Assembly: GCF_023701525.1 (NCBI RefSeq)
Contig: NZ_JAMQAW010000012.1
Location: forward strand, 2,762-66,761
From: Streptomyces albipurpureus
GTDB lineage: Bacteria; Actinomycetota; Actinomycetes; Streptomycetales; Streptomycetaceae
Direction: 5' to 3'
DNA length: 64,000 bases
The notes under the pieces were generated by a model. That model had not been told where the DNA came from. It worked only from the letters and a program-made list of their open reading frames with translations, and searched no databases. The position numbers and the translations under genes are program-made. Positions 51,642 through 60,187 of this stretch are shown here, piece by piece. The stretch's first letter is position 1; each line of letters opens with the position of its first letter.

Positions 51642-51686
51642 ATGCGCGTTTTTCCATCCGGCAAGACCGGATGGAAAAACGCGCAT
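51642..51686. terminator. Perfect 20-pair hairpin
   Basis: ATGCGCGTTTTTCCATCCGG (51642-51661) pairs without a mismatch with 51667-51686, leaving the five-base loop CAAGA. A TTT follows. The arms carry T5 and A5 tracts, so it can end transcription read from either side. It separates the 23-aa peptide from the lipoprotein gene. Confidence 0.85.
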
Positions 51687-51847
51687 TTCTGTCTTCGGGC
51701 CAGCGAAAACCATGCGGATCCTAGGCGACTCCTGCTGTATGTATATGGGTTTTCAGGGCACTCGAAGGTCAACGATTCATGAGCACAGCACATTCGGACA
51801 GGTGAGATGCCAGCATCCACTTGGCCTTTGACAGGAAGGAAATCGTC

Positions 51848-52576
51848 GTGTCGTTGAAGAAGTCTGTCACCCTTGCGGTCGCGGTCTGTCTGGGAACAGG
51901 CGCCCTGGTGGGCTGCGGAGAAAGCGGTTCGGATGAGCCGTTCGAAGGGAAGAACGCGGACAAGATCGCGGCAGACGCGGTTCAGGCGACACGCGACGCG
52001 AAATCCGTGCGCATGGCCGGCAGTGTCAAACAGCAGGACGGAAGCACCATCCAGGTCGACTTCCGTGTCGACGAACAGGACAACTGCACTGGGACCCTGT
52101 CCGGGCAGGGCACGAAGGCGGAGATTATCCAGACCAGTCAGTCGGCGTATGTCCGGGGCGACGCGGCGTTCTGGAAGAACTCCCTGAAGGGACAGCCCGA
52201 CGCGGACAAGGCCATGGGCAAACTCCAGGGGAAATGGGTGAAGGCCCCAGCGAACGAAGGCGGTCTTCAGGGAATGTGTGACAAGCAGGCCTTCCTCGCC
52301 GCGATGGACGGTGACAAGTCCGAGCGCAAGGGTATGAAGAAGGGCGAGACCACCAGTGTCGACGGCAAGAAGGCCCTGAACCTGGAGAAGAAGCAGCCGG
52401 GCGGCGAGAAGCTCACGCTGTTCGTCGCCACCGAGGGCAAGCCTCACATTCTCAAGTCGGTCTCCCAAGGAGGTAAGACCCCCGGAGAAATGGTCTTCAC
52501 CGAGTACGACAAGAAGGTCGACGCTCAAGAGCCGCCCAGCGATGAGGTTGTCGACCCCAAGACGGATCTCCGCTAG
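51848..52576 (+). CDS. Lipoprotein, LppX/LprAFG-like, 242 aa
   Basis: A membrane-anchored exported lipoprotein. The signal peptide ends in a lipobox LVGC (VSLKKSVTLAVAVCLGTGAL then VGC). The mature part reads like the LppX/LolA-like fold (DAVQATRDAKSVRMAGSVKQ, STIQVDFRVDEQDNCTGTLS, GDAAFWKNSLKG, TSVDGKKALNLEKK). These proteins carry lipids or glycolipids in mycobacteria; in Streptomyces the role is less clear. GTG start with AAGGA upstream; an earlier TTG is in frame but lacks a ribosome site. Confidence 0.8.
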   Translation: MSLKKSVTLAVAVCLGTGALVGCGESGSDEPFEGKNADKIAADAVQATRDAKSVRMAGSVKQQDGSTIQVDFRVDEQDNCTGTLSGQGTKAEIIQTSQSAYVRGDAAFWKNSLKGQPDADKAMGKLQGKWVKAPANEGGLQGMCDKQAFLAAMDGDKSERKGMKKGETTSVDGKKALNLEKKQPGGEKLTLFVATEGKPHILKSVSQGGKTPGEMVFTEYDKKVDAQEPPSDEVVDPKTDLR

Positions 52577-53111
52577 AAATCCGTACGCGCTGATCCCGGT
52601 GCGGGACGCCCCGGCCGGCAGCCGCCCGGGGCGCGCCTCTCGGCCGCTCCCCCGCTTCCCTATGACCATCTCGAAGCCGCCCTGAAGTCGCCAGACAGTG
52701 CGTGGCGGCCGCCAGCCCCGAAGCTACGCGGGGCCCTCCGGCGGTTCCTCCCGCACACCGAGGAGGGAGTTGCGGAGCGGCCAGGGCGAGCACCGGTACC
52801 CGCGCACCATGGACAGGCCGGTGCTTCAGTTCCAACTCCGGGGGGACAGCGCGTACACCTCGCGGGTGCGCTGTGCGGGGCTAGATCCGGCCGACGCGCG
52901 GTTCAGGGAGCTGATGGGGCTCGTCCATCTGATCGAAGGGCTGGAGAGGTATCACCTTGCCTTCACACGTGCGCTGTAGGGGCTTGCGGTGGCGGATAGC
53001 ACCCCGGCAGTGTCCCGCCGCTCCATGGTGCGGAGGCAGAGCGGTGAACACACCTCCAGGGCCTGCCCGGCGGATCGGATCCTGCCGGACAGACCCTGGG
53101 CCCAGAAGGAC
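52577..53111. other. Gap with a terminator and a weak small frame
   Basis: CGCCCCGG (52607-52614) and CCGGGGCG (52626-52633) form an eight-pair stem 30 bases after the lipoprotein stop, a likely terminator. A 56-residue frame at 52809-52979 (MDRPVLQFQLRGDSAY, ending ELMGLVHLIEGLERYHLAF) has protein-like composition but no ribosome site. Confidence 0.4.
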
Positions 53112-53669
53112 TCAGCGCTTGAGCACAAAGGTGAAGTCGGCGGAGAGCTTGCCGCTCAGACGCACGGTGGATACGAGGTTCCCCTCGGCGAGCAGTCTCT
53201 CGACCTCGACTCGCGGAAGGCCGAGACCCTTCGCGATCAGTCGCACCGGCCGCACAGGAATCCGTGCCACGAAACCGACGGAGACCTCGATCGCCTCGCC
53301 CTGCGGCTGATCCGGTTGGTCCGGCCCGCCGCTGTCAAGGCGCCAGGCGTTGTCCCAGTCGAGGGCGATGCGATTGCGGCGCCGCACGACCGGGTCCTGG
53401 AGCAACTCGGCAGCCAGGCCGCGGTCGTTGTTGTGCAGGAGGTCCAGCAGCTCAGGTCGTACGGAACGGACGTGCGTCCGCTCCAGGACAGTGAGTTTGG
53501 TGGTGTCCCCGCACCCAGTGCACAGCGCCAGAATCCAGGCGTCGAGGAGCTTGTGGTTCGCGTTGACACGGAATTTGCCGTTCGCCCGGAAGCGCACGGA
53601 GGCACACCTGTGGCAACGGCGGAGAACGATTGGCAGGCAGGTGGGAACGACCACCCAGGTTCTGGACAC
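53112..53669 (-). CDS. DUF1062-family protein, 185 aa
   Basis: A conserved protein of unknown function with zinc-ribbon-like cysteine pairs. The family pattern is clear: WVVVPTCLPIVLRRCHRCAS, then FRANGKFRVNANHKLLDAW and ALCTGCGDTTKLTVLERTHV. The two CxxC groups (CHRC and CTGC) would bind zinc. The C-terminal half is helical and basic (VRPVRLIAKGLGLPRVEVERLL, an S4-like stretch, then FTFVLKR). The start is taken at GTG 53669 where the family sequence begins; the frame is open 47 codons further upstream. It is alone on the minus strand. Confidence 0.75.
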   Translation of the reverse strand: MSRTWVVVPTCLPIVLRRCHRCASVRFRANGKFRVNANHKLLDAWILALCTGCGDTTKLTVLERTHVRSVRPELLDLLHNNDRGLAAELLQDPVVRRRNRIALDWDNAWRLDSGGPDQPDQPQGEAIEVSVGFVARIPVRPVRLIAKGLGLPRVEVERLLAEGNLVSTVRLSGKLSADFTFVLKR

Positions 53670-54206
53670 AGAAACACCGGTTTCCAGTGAGAAGACCGCA
53701 GCGAAAAGGAGCACGGCGCACAGGTGCGCCGCGCGACGGATCAGCGCTAGGGGTGTCTCACTTGGTGTACAACGGCACGTCCTTGACCGGGTGGCGAGGG
53801 GCGGTAGCACGCTAGCGCCACCTGGAGGCGCGATTCCACTGGTTTTCCGGGCGGAGGGTCAGCAGACCTGCCGGTGACCTCTGTCAGCCTCTGTCAGCGG
53901 TGGGGCGACGTGATCGGTACTCCCCGGATCGGGGCGACCTGAACATCGGCGTGCGGCCGGCACCGGCATCGACAAGCCCGCGGCCACCGCCCTCACTTGG
54001 GATGTCGACGCGCACGTGTACCTCGAACTACCGCCTCCGGCGCACCAGTCTGGGCTCCGCGCACGCCTCGGGTTCTCGCCCACCGTACTGCGGTCAGGAT
54101 GGGGAAGCGCCCGTGGGAAGTGGCCTTCCCGCCCGTGGGAAGTGGCCTTCACACACACCACTCCACTGCCTGGGGCCATTCCCGGCTGTTCTGCGATGCT
54201 GTCGTC
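53670..54206. other. Gap, divergent promoter region
   Basis: This separates the DUF1062 and DUF2071 genes. It holds the 20-bp direct repeat (54109-54150). No other gene or repeat is recognised. Confidence 0.4.
54109..54150. repeat. Direct repeat GCCCGTGGGAAGTGGCCTTC x 2
   Basis: Two exact copies of the 20-base unit lie at 54109-54128 and 54131-54150, two bases apart, and the second ends 56 bases before the DUF2071 start codon. The position just before a gene suits a regulator site, but a chance local duplication is equally possible. Confidence 0.7.
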
Positions 54207-54986
54207 ATGCCGAGCACAGAGCGCTCCCTGGGCCCCGTCAGCCCGGACGCACCCAGCGCGATATCGAGTCCGCTACTCACCCAACGGTGGTTGGACCTCG
54301 CCTTCGTCCATTGGGAAGTGGACCCGGCCCTCGCGGCTGGGCTGCTACCGGCAGGGACCGTTCCCGACACACTCCACGGGAAGACGTACGTCGGCCTTGT
54401 GGCCTTCCGGATGGACCGGGTCGGTTGGTTCCGGTTGCCCGGGGTCCCCTACTTCGGAGCTTTCCCGGAGACGAACGTGCGCCTCTACTCGGTCGACGCC
54501 CATGGCCGGCGCGGGGTGGTGTTCCGCTCGATGGACGCCGCCAGACTCGTGCCGGTGCTCTTGGGACGGGCCGGCTTCCGGCTGCCGTACGTGTGGTCCC
54601 GCATGTCCGTACGCGCCGATGGCGACACCCTCGTATACGACAGCTCCCGGCGTTGGCCCGGGCCTCGCGGTGTGAGCAGCCGGATCACCCTGCGCAAGGG
54701 CGAACTCGTCGAGGAGCCCACAGAACTGGAGCACTTTCTGACCGCCCGGTGGGGAATGCACAACGCCTTTCCCGGCGGTGTCGCCTATCTGCCCAATGAC
54801 CATCCACGCTGGCCGCTGCATCGAGCAGATCTCGTCGAATGCCAGGAGGAGCTGGTGGCGGCGGCCGGATTGCCCGAACTCCAAGGGGAGCCGGTCAGTG
54901 TGCTGTACTCGCCGGGAGTCCCGGTCCGCCTCGGCCGACCCGCGCGCCCGCGCGCGATGTCCACCCCGTCCGTCCCTTCGCAGTAG
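54207..54986 (+). CDS. DUF2071 (YqjF-like) protein, 259 aa
   Basis: A soluble protein of the DUF2071/YqjF acetoacetate-decarboxylase-like group. Family order is clear: LTQRWLDLAFVHWEVDPALAAGLLP, TVPDTLHGKTYVGLVAFRM, VPYFGAFPETNVRLYSVDA and GRRGVVFRSMDAARLVPVLLG, followed by LEHFLTARWGMHN and a VSVLYSPGVPVRLG end. The ATG at 54207 is chosen where the family sequence begins; the frame upstream is open but not coding-like. Members fold like acetoacetate decarboxylase; a catalytic role is not established. Confidence 0.85.
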   Translation: MPSTERSLGPVSPDAPSAISSPLLTQRWLDLAFVHWEVDPALAAGLLPAGTVPDTLHGKTYVGLVAFRMDRVGWFRLPGVPYFGAFPETNVRLYSVDAHGRRGVVFRSMDAARLVPVLLGRAGFRLPYVWSRMSVRADGDTLVYDSSRRWPGPRGVSSRITLRKGELVEEPTELEHFLTARWGMHNAFPGGVAYLPNDHPRWPLHRADLVECQEELVAAAGLPELQGEPVSVLYSPGVPVRLGRPARPRAMSTPSVPSQ

Positions 54987-55841
54987 GGCGGCGATTCAGG
55001 CTCTCACCCGGGTCAGCCTGTGTGACGGCCTGTCCCAGGGGTGGCCAGCCGGGTGCTCAGGGGTCGCGTGTCCGGTGGATCGGATCGGTGCCTTTCAGCA
55101 TCGCTCCCACCCGGTTGGCGATACCGACTCCGGAGTCGGCGCACGCGTCCACTACCGGGCGCCTGTCAGGTGCGGATCAGATCGTCTCCACAACGACGTC
55201 AAGGTGGGTGTGCCTTTGCGGTGCCGGGCGTTCCCCCTACACCGCGGCACCTGTGCCGGCCGCGCCGAACCCACTGGGTGAGGGAGTTCAGCGCCCGCCC
55301 CTTACCGGGGGTGGGACGGAGGCGGGCGCTGAAGTATGTGGCCGGTTGGCGAGACCGTACAGTCCTGTGCGAATTCCCCGGTGCCACCCAGCGGACGGCC
55401 CGGAACTCAGGACGGCGCTGCGGACGCCGCAATCGAAGAAACGGTTCAGCTTGTGATGGCAGTCTGCCATCACAAGCCGACTTTGCACCCCGCCGCGCAC
55501 CGGCAGTCCAGCGACTTTCGGCCACCATTCAGTGTTCAGTTCTCGTCACAGCGGTGAATGCGGGTGATCTCGGGTGCTGATGGTGGCCTCTGGCCGGCTG
55601 GTAAGGGTGACCGACAATGACTACCGACGGATGGTCGCGGCCCCGGAGCGGCAGTTCTCCGGGGCCGCCAGAGCGCCCAGGCGTAACACCTTGGAGTCTG
55701 CCGTGCGGACAGCCGTACCAGGCGCGATCCGTGTGGACGGTGGCGACCTGCCGCACCGGTGGCCCCGGGAGAGCGGGTGGATCATCTGGATGGCTGTCGG
55801 GGCGAACCGGACTCGGCCGGCCAGAGACCCGCCCCTGCCGA
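54987..55841. other. Long convergent gap rich in inverted repeats
   Basis: These 855 bases lie between the DUF2071 gene and the DUF6461-like pair, which point at each other. Three perfect inverted repeats are seen: 55287-55299 with 55321-55333 (13 pairs), 55449-55461 with 55465-55477 (13 pairs, three-base centre) and 55637-55648 with 55657-55668 (12 pairs, eight-base loop). No gene with convincing codon use was found. Confidence 0.5.
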
Positions 55842-56441
55842 CTATCGCTCCGGTGTTTCCCGATCAGCCCGGGCGGATCCGAGTCGGAGCGGTGGTGAGG
55901 GAAGCCCAAAGTGGTCGGCGATGATCCGCACCGTGTAGGCGCCATCGGCGTTGAAGCCGGGATCGGTGTCGTACTTCGAAGCGTCTCGGCCGACGATCCC
56001 CGCCTCCAGTAGCTCCTGTACGAGCAGGTCGGCCTCGCCTCCACCACGCCGGGATTCACGGCGCTGTCCGACGTTGAAGTACACCTGCTCGAACCCGGCG
56101 AGGCTGTAGACGAACTGCAAGGGGTGCTCGGCACAGTGGGGAACCATGAGGTTTCGCCCGTGTGGGCACGTACACGCGGGCGTGGATGCCAGGAACACGG
56201 TTTCCACCCGATCCGGAGCACCCAGGCGACTCGCGAGGCGGCTACTGGTGATGCCGCGCGCCAACTCCAGGGCGGTTTCCCGGTACGGGGCGGCGTAGGC
56301 GTCGTGCGTCGCCCAGGCCCAGCCGCCGGATTCGCCGACGGCAAGGGCAGGACGCCCCGCCTCGGAGAGGATGCCGGACAGGATGGGCAAGGTCAGTCCC
56401 TTGCAGAAGGTGACGAACGTGTTCGGGGCCAGCCAGGTCAC
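55842..56441 (-). CDS. DUF6461-like protein B, 199 aa
   Basis: A soluble protein similar to its upstream neighbour. Both have an opening VxFxxG stretch (TFVTFCKGLTLPILSGILSE here), a GGWAWATHDAYAAPY segment and a central (ETVFLASTPACTCPHG) region, then GFEQVYFNVGQRRESRRGG. That layout resembles the DUF6461 group, common in Streptomyces and of unknown role. Cys pairs (CTCPHG, HCAEH) may bind metal. The start overlaps the stop of the upstream gene by four bases (ATGA), so the two are co-translated. The family name is tentative. Confidence 0.6.
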   Translation of the reverse strand: MTWLAPNTFVTFCKGLTLPILSGILSEAGRPALAVGESGGWAWATHDAYAAPYRETALELARGITSSRLASRLGAPDRVETVFLASTPACTCPHGRNLMVPHCAEHPLQFVYSLAGFEQVYFNVGQRRESRRGGGEADLLVQELLEAGIVGRDASKYDTDPGFNADGAYTVRIIADHFGLPSPPLRLGSARADRETPER

Positions 56442-56980
56442 TTCGCCCTCACCTCCGGCGGCAGAGACGGCGCGGGCAGGGAGAAGGCATCGGTGATCAC
56501 TTCCACCAGACGGTGTTCGACGTCGAAGTGGTCGAGGCAGTCGTCACCGGGGCAGTCGGGAAATCCGCATGTCCTGTTGGGGCCGATGAGGTGTGCCGCC
56601 AGGAGTTCGGCGGACAGGTAGTCGGGGTTCTCGCCCACCCGCTGCTGAAGGTCCTCGAAGCTGAAGCAGAGGATCAGGCGACCGTCCCGGTAGTACTCGA
56701 ACTCGGGCGGAAAGCCCTTGGGGCTGCAAGGCTCGGTCACAAACACAACGATCTCCGCCCCGCCCGGGCACATGCTGGCGTAGTCGACGGCGCCGTAGTC
56801 CTCCTTCTCCCGGTTGTGCATGTCGTGTGCCGCCCACACCCACCCGTTTCCCTCGCCACTCGCCAGGGGTTCTCGCAGCCGGTCGCCCAAGCCTCGGGTG
56901 AGCTCATCACGTGGTATGCCCCGAGCGAAGACCACGTTCGCCTCGTGGTGGGGGACTGGACTGTCTATCCAACTGGTCAT
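56438..56980 (-). CDS. DUF6461-like protein A, 180 aa
   Basis: The upstream partner of the DUF6461-like pair. It opens NVVFARGIPRDELTRGLGD and carries GNGWVWAAHDMHN, EIVVFVTEPCSPKGFPPEFEYYR and FSFEDLQQRVGENPD, then a C-terminal CGFPDCPGDDC group that could bind metal. Overall length and the order of hydrophobic strands match the second gene, though identity is low. The start is the ATG before TSWIDSP. The two form a small operon on the minus strand. Confidence 0.6.
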   Translation of the reverse strand: MTSWIDSPVPHHEANVVFARGIPRDELTRGLGDRLREPLASGEGNGWVWAAHDMHNREKEDYGAVDYASMCPGGAEIVVFVTEPCSPKGFPPEFEYYRDGRLILCFSFEDLQQRVGENPDYLSAELLAAHLIGPNRTCGFPDCPGDDCLDHFDVEHRLVEVITDAFSLPAPSLPPEVRAK

Positions 56981-57213
56981 GCCAGCACCCTAGGAGGAGG
57001 GACTGACAGTTGGACGTTCTCCGATCCCGGTCGCCGCCGCGGTGCCGGGCAACGAGGCATCGCTGCCCGGCGGTAGGGGCTCACACGATGATCGAACGCT
57101 GTCTTGGGCGCACTCACCCCACGAAGTCGCAGTACACCGTGCGGGGCTGAAACCCCGCGGCGTCGTCGACCGCACGGACCGCGTCTCGCGGGGGCATCCC
57201 GTGCGCCGCCGGC

Positions 57214-58407
57214 TCATGTCGCGTTCAGAGCCACTGTCGGGTGCAGGCGGGAGGCACGGATCGCTGGATAGAGGCCGGCGACCACGCCGATCAGGAGGGT
57301 GGCCGCCACGCCGCCGGCCAGGGACCAGAGCGGAACCACCGCCGTCCACCCCTGGACCTGGGCGAAGCCATAGGTGGCCGCCGCGCCGAGCAGCGCGCCC
57401 GTAGCCCCGCCCAGCCCCGAGAGCAACAGCGACTCGGTCAGGAACTGGAGCCGGATCGCACTGCGGGTCGCGCCCAACGAGCGGCGTAGGCCGATCTCCT
57501 GGCGCCGCTCCAGGACGGAGATGACCATGGTGTTGGCGACGCCCACACCGCCCACCAGCAGGGCCACCGCGCCCAGGCCGAGCATAAGGGTCGTCAGGCC
57601 CTCATGGGTGGCGGCCTTGGCGGCCAGCGCGTCCGAGGGGCGGGAGACCTTGACGCCCGACCCGTTGCCGGGGCTGATGGTGCGGCCCAGAACCGCCCAG
57701 ACATCCTCCACCGACGCGTCCGTGGAGCGCTCGAAGATGGTGGTGGGGTGGCCGTCGAAGCCGAAGTAGCGCTCGGCGGCGGGGAATCCGACCATGGCCA
57801 CCCGATCCAGGGTGGGGACCAGTTCGATCGGTTTGAGGATGCCGACAACGACCACGCGCGTCTCATTCATCATGATCGTCTCGCCGGTGCGGGTGATGCC
57901 GAGGCGATCCGCCGCCACCGAGCCGAGAACCGTCGTCGGCAGGCGTTCGCCAGCCTGATTGAGCCAGCTGCCCTTGTCGACCTCGCCACCGAGCGTGGAC
58001 AGCAGATCGATACGGACCGCCTGGGCGATGACACCGGCGGTGCGTTCCCTGGGAACCACATCGCTGCGGCGGATGCGGGCGTCGATGTCGGCGCTCGCCG
58101 TGGCGTGCTGCACCGGACCGATGCGCTCGACCATCGCGACCGCGCTCTTGGGGAGCTTGATCGGGTTCCCCCGCTCGTCCTCGGAGGCCTCCGCGGTGAG
58201 GAGATTGGTGCCGAGGCGGTCGAGCTGGGCCATCAGATCCGCGCGACTCGACTCGGACAGGCCGACCACCGCGACCATGGTCGCGATACCGATGGCGATA
58301 CCGAGCGCCGAGAGCACCACCCGCGCGCGACGCGCCCGCAGGCCGACCGCTCCGACACGGAGGATGTCGCGCGGGGAGAGACGGGAGGGCTTGAGGTCGC
58401 TCTTCAT
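57214..58407 (-). CDS. MacB/FtsX-type ABC transporter permease, 397 aa
   Basis: The membrane subunit of a MacB-like exporter. It has an N-terminal helix (ARVVLSALGIAIGIATMVAV), a large extracellular domain of about 220 residues and three C-terminal helices with the FtsX signature (LGAVALLVGGVGVANTMVIS, then EIGLRRSLGATRSAIRLQFL). It overlaps the ATPase gene by four bases and follows it. With the HlyD-like and lipoprotein genes just upstream it forms a four-gene exporter operon. In Streptomyces such systems export peptides or drugs or sense envelope stress. Confidence 0.92.
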   Translation of the reverse strand: MKSDLKPSRLSPRDILRVGAVGLRARRARVVLSALGIAIGIATMVAVVGLSESSRADLMAQLDRLGTNLLTAEASEDERGNPIKLPKSAVAMVERIGPVQHATASADIDARIRRSDVVPRERTAGVIAQAVRIDLLSTLGGEVDKGSWLNQAGERLPTTVLGSVAADRLGITRTGETIMMNETRVVVVGILKPIELVPTLDRVAMVGFPAAERYFGFDGHPTTIFERSTDASVEDVWAVLGRTISPGNGSGVKVSRPSDALAAKAATHEGLTTLMLGLGAVALLVGGVGVANTMVISVLERRQEIGLRRSLGATRSAIRLQFLTESLLLSGLGGATGALLGAAATYGFAQVQGWTAVVPLWSLAGGVAATLLIGVVAGLYPAIRASRLHPTVALNAT

Positions 58408-59111
58408 GAACCGGCCTCTTCGGTAGGGAAGATGGGGCGCGAGTCCGAGACGATCTCGCCGTCCTTGAAGCGGACCCGGCGCGGCAACGAGGCCGCGATC
58501 TCACTGTCGTGGGTGATCACGCAGATGGTGGTACCGGACGCGTTCAGCTCGTGCAGCAACTCCATGACGATCTCGCCGGACGCGGTGTCCAGCGCCCCGG
58601 TCGGTTCGTCCGCAAGCAGCAGTGTGGGATCTCCCACCAGGGCACGGGCGATGGCCACGCGCTGCTTCTCGCCACCGGACAGTTCGCTCGGCGTATGCGA
58701 GTAGCGATGCTCCAGTCGCACCTTGGCGAGCGCTTCCCTCGCCCGCGTACGCCGTTCCCTCAGCGATACACCCGCGTACAGGAGCCCGTCGGCGACGTTG
58801 TCCACCGCGTCGCGCCCAGCGGCCAGGTGGAAGTGCTGGAACACAAAGCCGATATGGCGGGCGCGCAGTGCGGAGAGCCGGGAGTCCGACAGCTGGGACA
58901 CGTCGTATCCGGCGATCCGGACGGTGCCCGTGGTGGGCTTGTCTAGGGTGCCCATGACATGGAGCATGGTGGACTTGCCGGAGCCGGACGGGCCCACAAC
59001 GGCGACCAGTTCGCCTTGGTGAACGGTGAGGTTCACTCCACGCAGGGCGTGGACGCCGCCGGGGTAGGACTTGGTGGCGTCCCGTAGTTCGATCACCGGT
59101 GCGGGCGTCAT
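58404..59111 (-). CDS. ABC transporter ATP-binding protein (MacB/LolD type), 235 aa
   Basis: The ATPase of the exporter. Walker A GPSGSGKST is at residues 40-48, Q-loop FVFQHFHL, signature LSGGEKQRVAIARAL, Walker B LLLADEPTGALD and H-loop VITHD are all present and intact. It overlaps both flanking genes by four bases, so the operon is tightly coupled. Length and motifs match the LolD/MacB ATPases that power FtsX-type permeases. Confidence 0.95.
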   Translation of the reverse strand: MTPAPVIELRDATKSYPGGVHALRGVNLTVHQGELVAVVGPSGSGKSTMLHVMGTLDKPTTGTVRIAGYDVSQLSDSRLSALRARHIGFVFQHFHLAAGRDAVDNVADGLLYAGVSLRERRTRAREALAKVRLEHRYSHTPSELSGGEKQRVAIARALVGDPTLLLADEPTGALDTASGEIVMELLHELNASGTTICVITHDSEIAASLPRRVRFKDGEIVSDSRPIFPTEEAGS

Positions 59112-60187
59112 GACTTCGCCACTCCGACCTTCAGTCCCTCGCGCACATCCGGGCCGCTGACCTCGATCTGCCCGTCGGCGGTCATGCCCGTCTGGACGCG
59201 CACCATCTTCGAGGTGTCGCCGTCGACGGTCTGGAGACCGTAGCCGCCGTTCTCACCGCGCAGGGCGACGACCGCCTCGACGGGGACGGCGAGGACTCCC
59301 TCGCGTGCCTCACTGACGAACTTCACACTCGCCGACGCCTTGCTGTCCTCGCCGGACAGGGCGCTCGCCCCGCCGTCCAGGACGACCTCGACGGTGATGC
59401 CTTCCGCGGCGACCGCGCCGCCCTCGGATTCGGACTGCTCGGGACGTACCGTCCCGGCGACCTTGCCCGTCACGGACTTCCCACTCGGGAGGGTGACCTC
59501 GACCTTGGTGCCGCTTGAGGCGAGCGCACCGTCGTTCTGGTCCAGTTGCGCGCGCACGACGGGTTTGGTGGAGGCGATCGTCAACACCGTGTCGCTCGGG
59601 CCGACCTGATCGGCGAGCACCGCATCGGCCTTGGCCACCTTGACCTGTCCGGTCTGGAAGACGACGTCCCCCTTGCCGACCCTGCCGGTGGGGTCGCGGT
59701 TGAGGGACTTCTGCCACTGCTTCACGGCCGCCGCGGTGTCGTCGTCGTACCAGATGTCGACATACAGCTTCGACCCGTACCCCAGGTCGCGCAGATTGCG
59801 CTCCAGCTGGAGTACATCGCTCCCCCGGTCGCCCGCCTTCATCTCGCGGAACATGGGGACCGGCCCGTACAGGAGGGTGACGGGCTTGTCGTTCAGCTCG
59901 TACAGTGCCTGCCCCATGGTCAGGGTCTTCCCTTCGGAGGCGGCCACCGTGACGGTGCCGTCGACGGCGGACTTCACCGCGCGGCGCTGCGCGAAGTCGA
60001 GCTTGCCGTCGACCGTCTTGGACAGCACGAGGTCGGTGCGTACGACGGTGGTGGTGGCGGGTGGGAGATCGCCACCACCACCGGAGTTGCCCGCGTCAGC
60101 TCCGTTGCCGAGGAAGAGGACTCCCCCGGCGACCGCGGCGCCGACAGTCACCGAGCCGAGGGCGAGGAAGGCGGTGCGGCTCCTCAC
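59108..60187 (-). CDS. HlyD-like periplasmic adaptor with peptidoglycan-binding domain, 359 aa
   Basis: The membrane-anchored adaptor of the exporter. An N-terminal helix (AFLALGSVTVGAAVAGGVLF) anchors it. A barrel-sandwich first half (TTVVRTDLVLSKTVDGKLDF, VDGTVTVAASEGKTLTMGQ) is followed by a peptidoglycan-binding-like domain (SDVLQLERNLRDLGYGSKLY, DDDTAAAVKQWQKSL) and the second half of the adaptor (VAGTVRPEQSES, LAVPVEAVVALRGENGGYGL). This layout is typical of actinobacterial MacA-like proteins. GTG start overlapping the stop of the upstream lipoprotein gene. Confidence 0.9.
   Translation of the reverse strand: MRSRTAFLALGSVTVGAAVAGGVLFLGNGADAGNSGGGGDLPPATTTVVRTDLVLSKTVDGKLDFAQRRAVKSAVDGTVTVAASEGKTLTMGQALYELNDKPVTLLYGPVPMFREMKAGDRGSDVLQLERNLRDLGYGSKLYVDIWYDDDTAAAVKQWQKSLNRDPTGRVGKGDVVFQTGQVKVAKADAVLADQVGPSDTVLTIASTKPVVRAQLDQNDGALASSGTKVEVTLPSGKSVTGKVAGTVRPEQSESEGGAVAAEGITVEVVLDGGASALSGEDSKASASVKFVSEAREGVLAVPVEAVVALRGENGGYGLQTVDGDTSKMVRVQTGMTADGQIEVSGPDVREGLKVGVAKS

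Noticed and set aside
51608..52669. Long minus-strand open frame of 353 codons
   Set aside because: It is antisense to the lipoprotein gene, which has a lipobox and a ribosome site; the antisense frame has neither and spans the hairpin.
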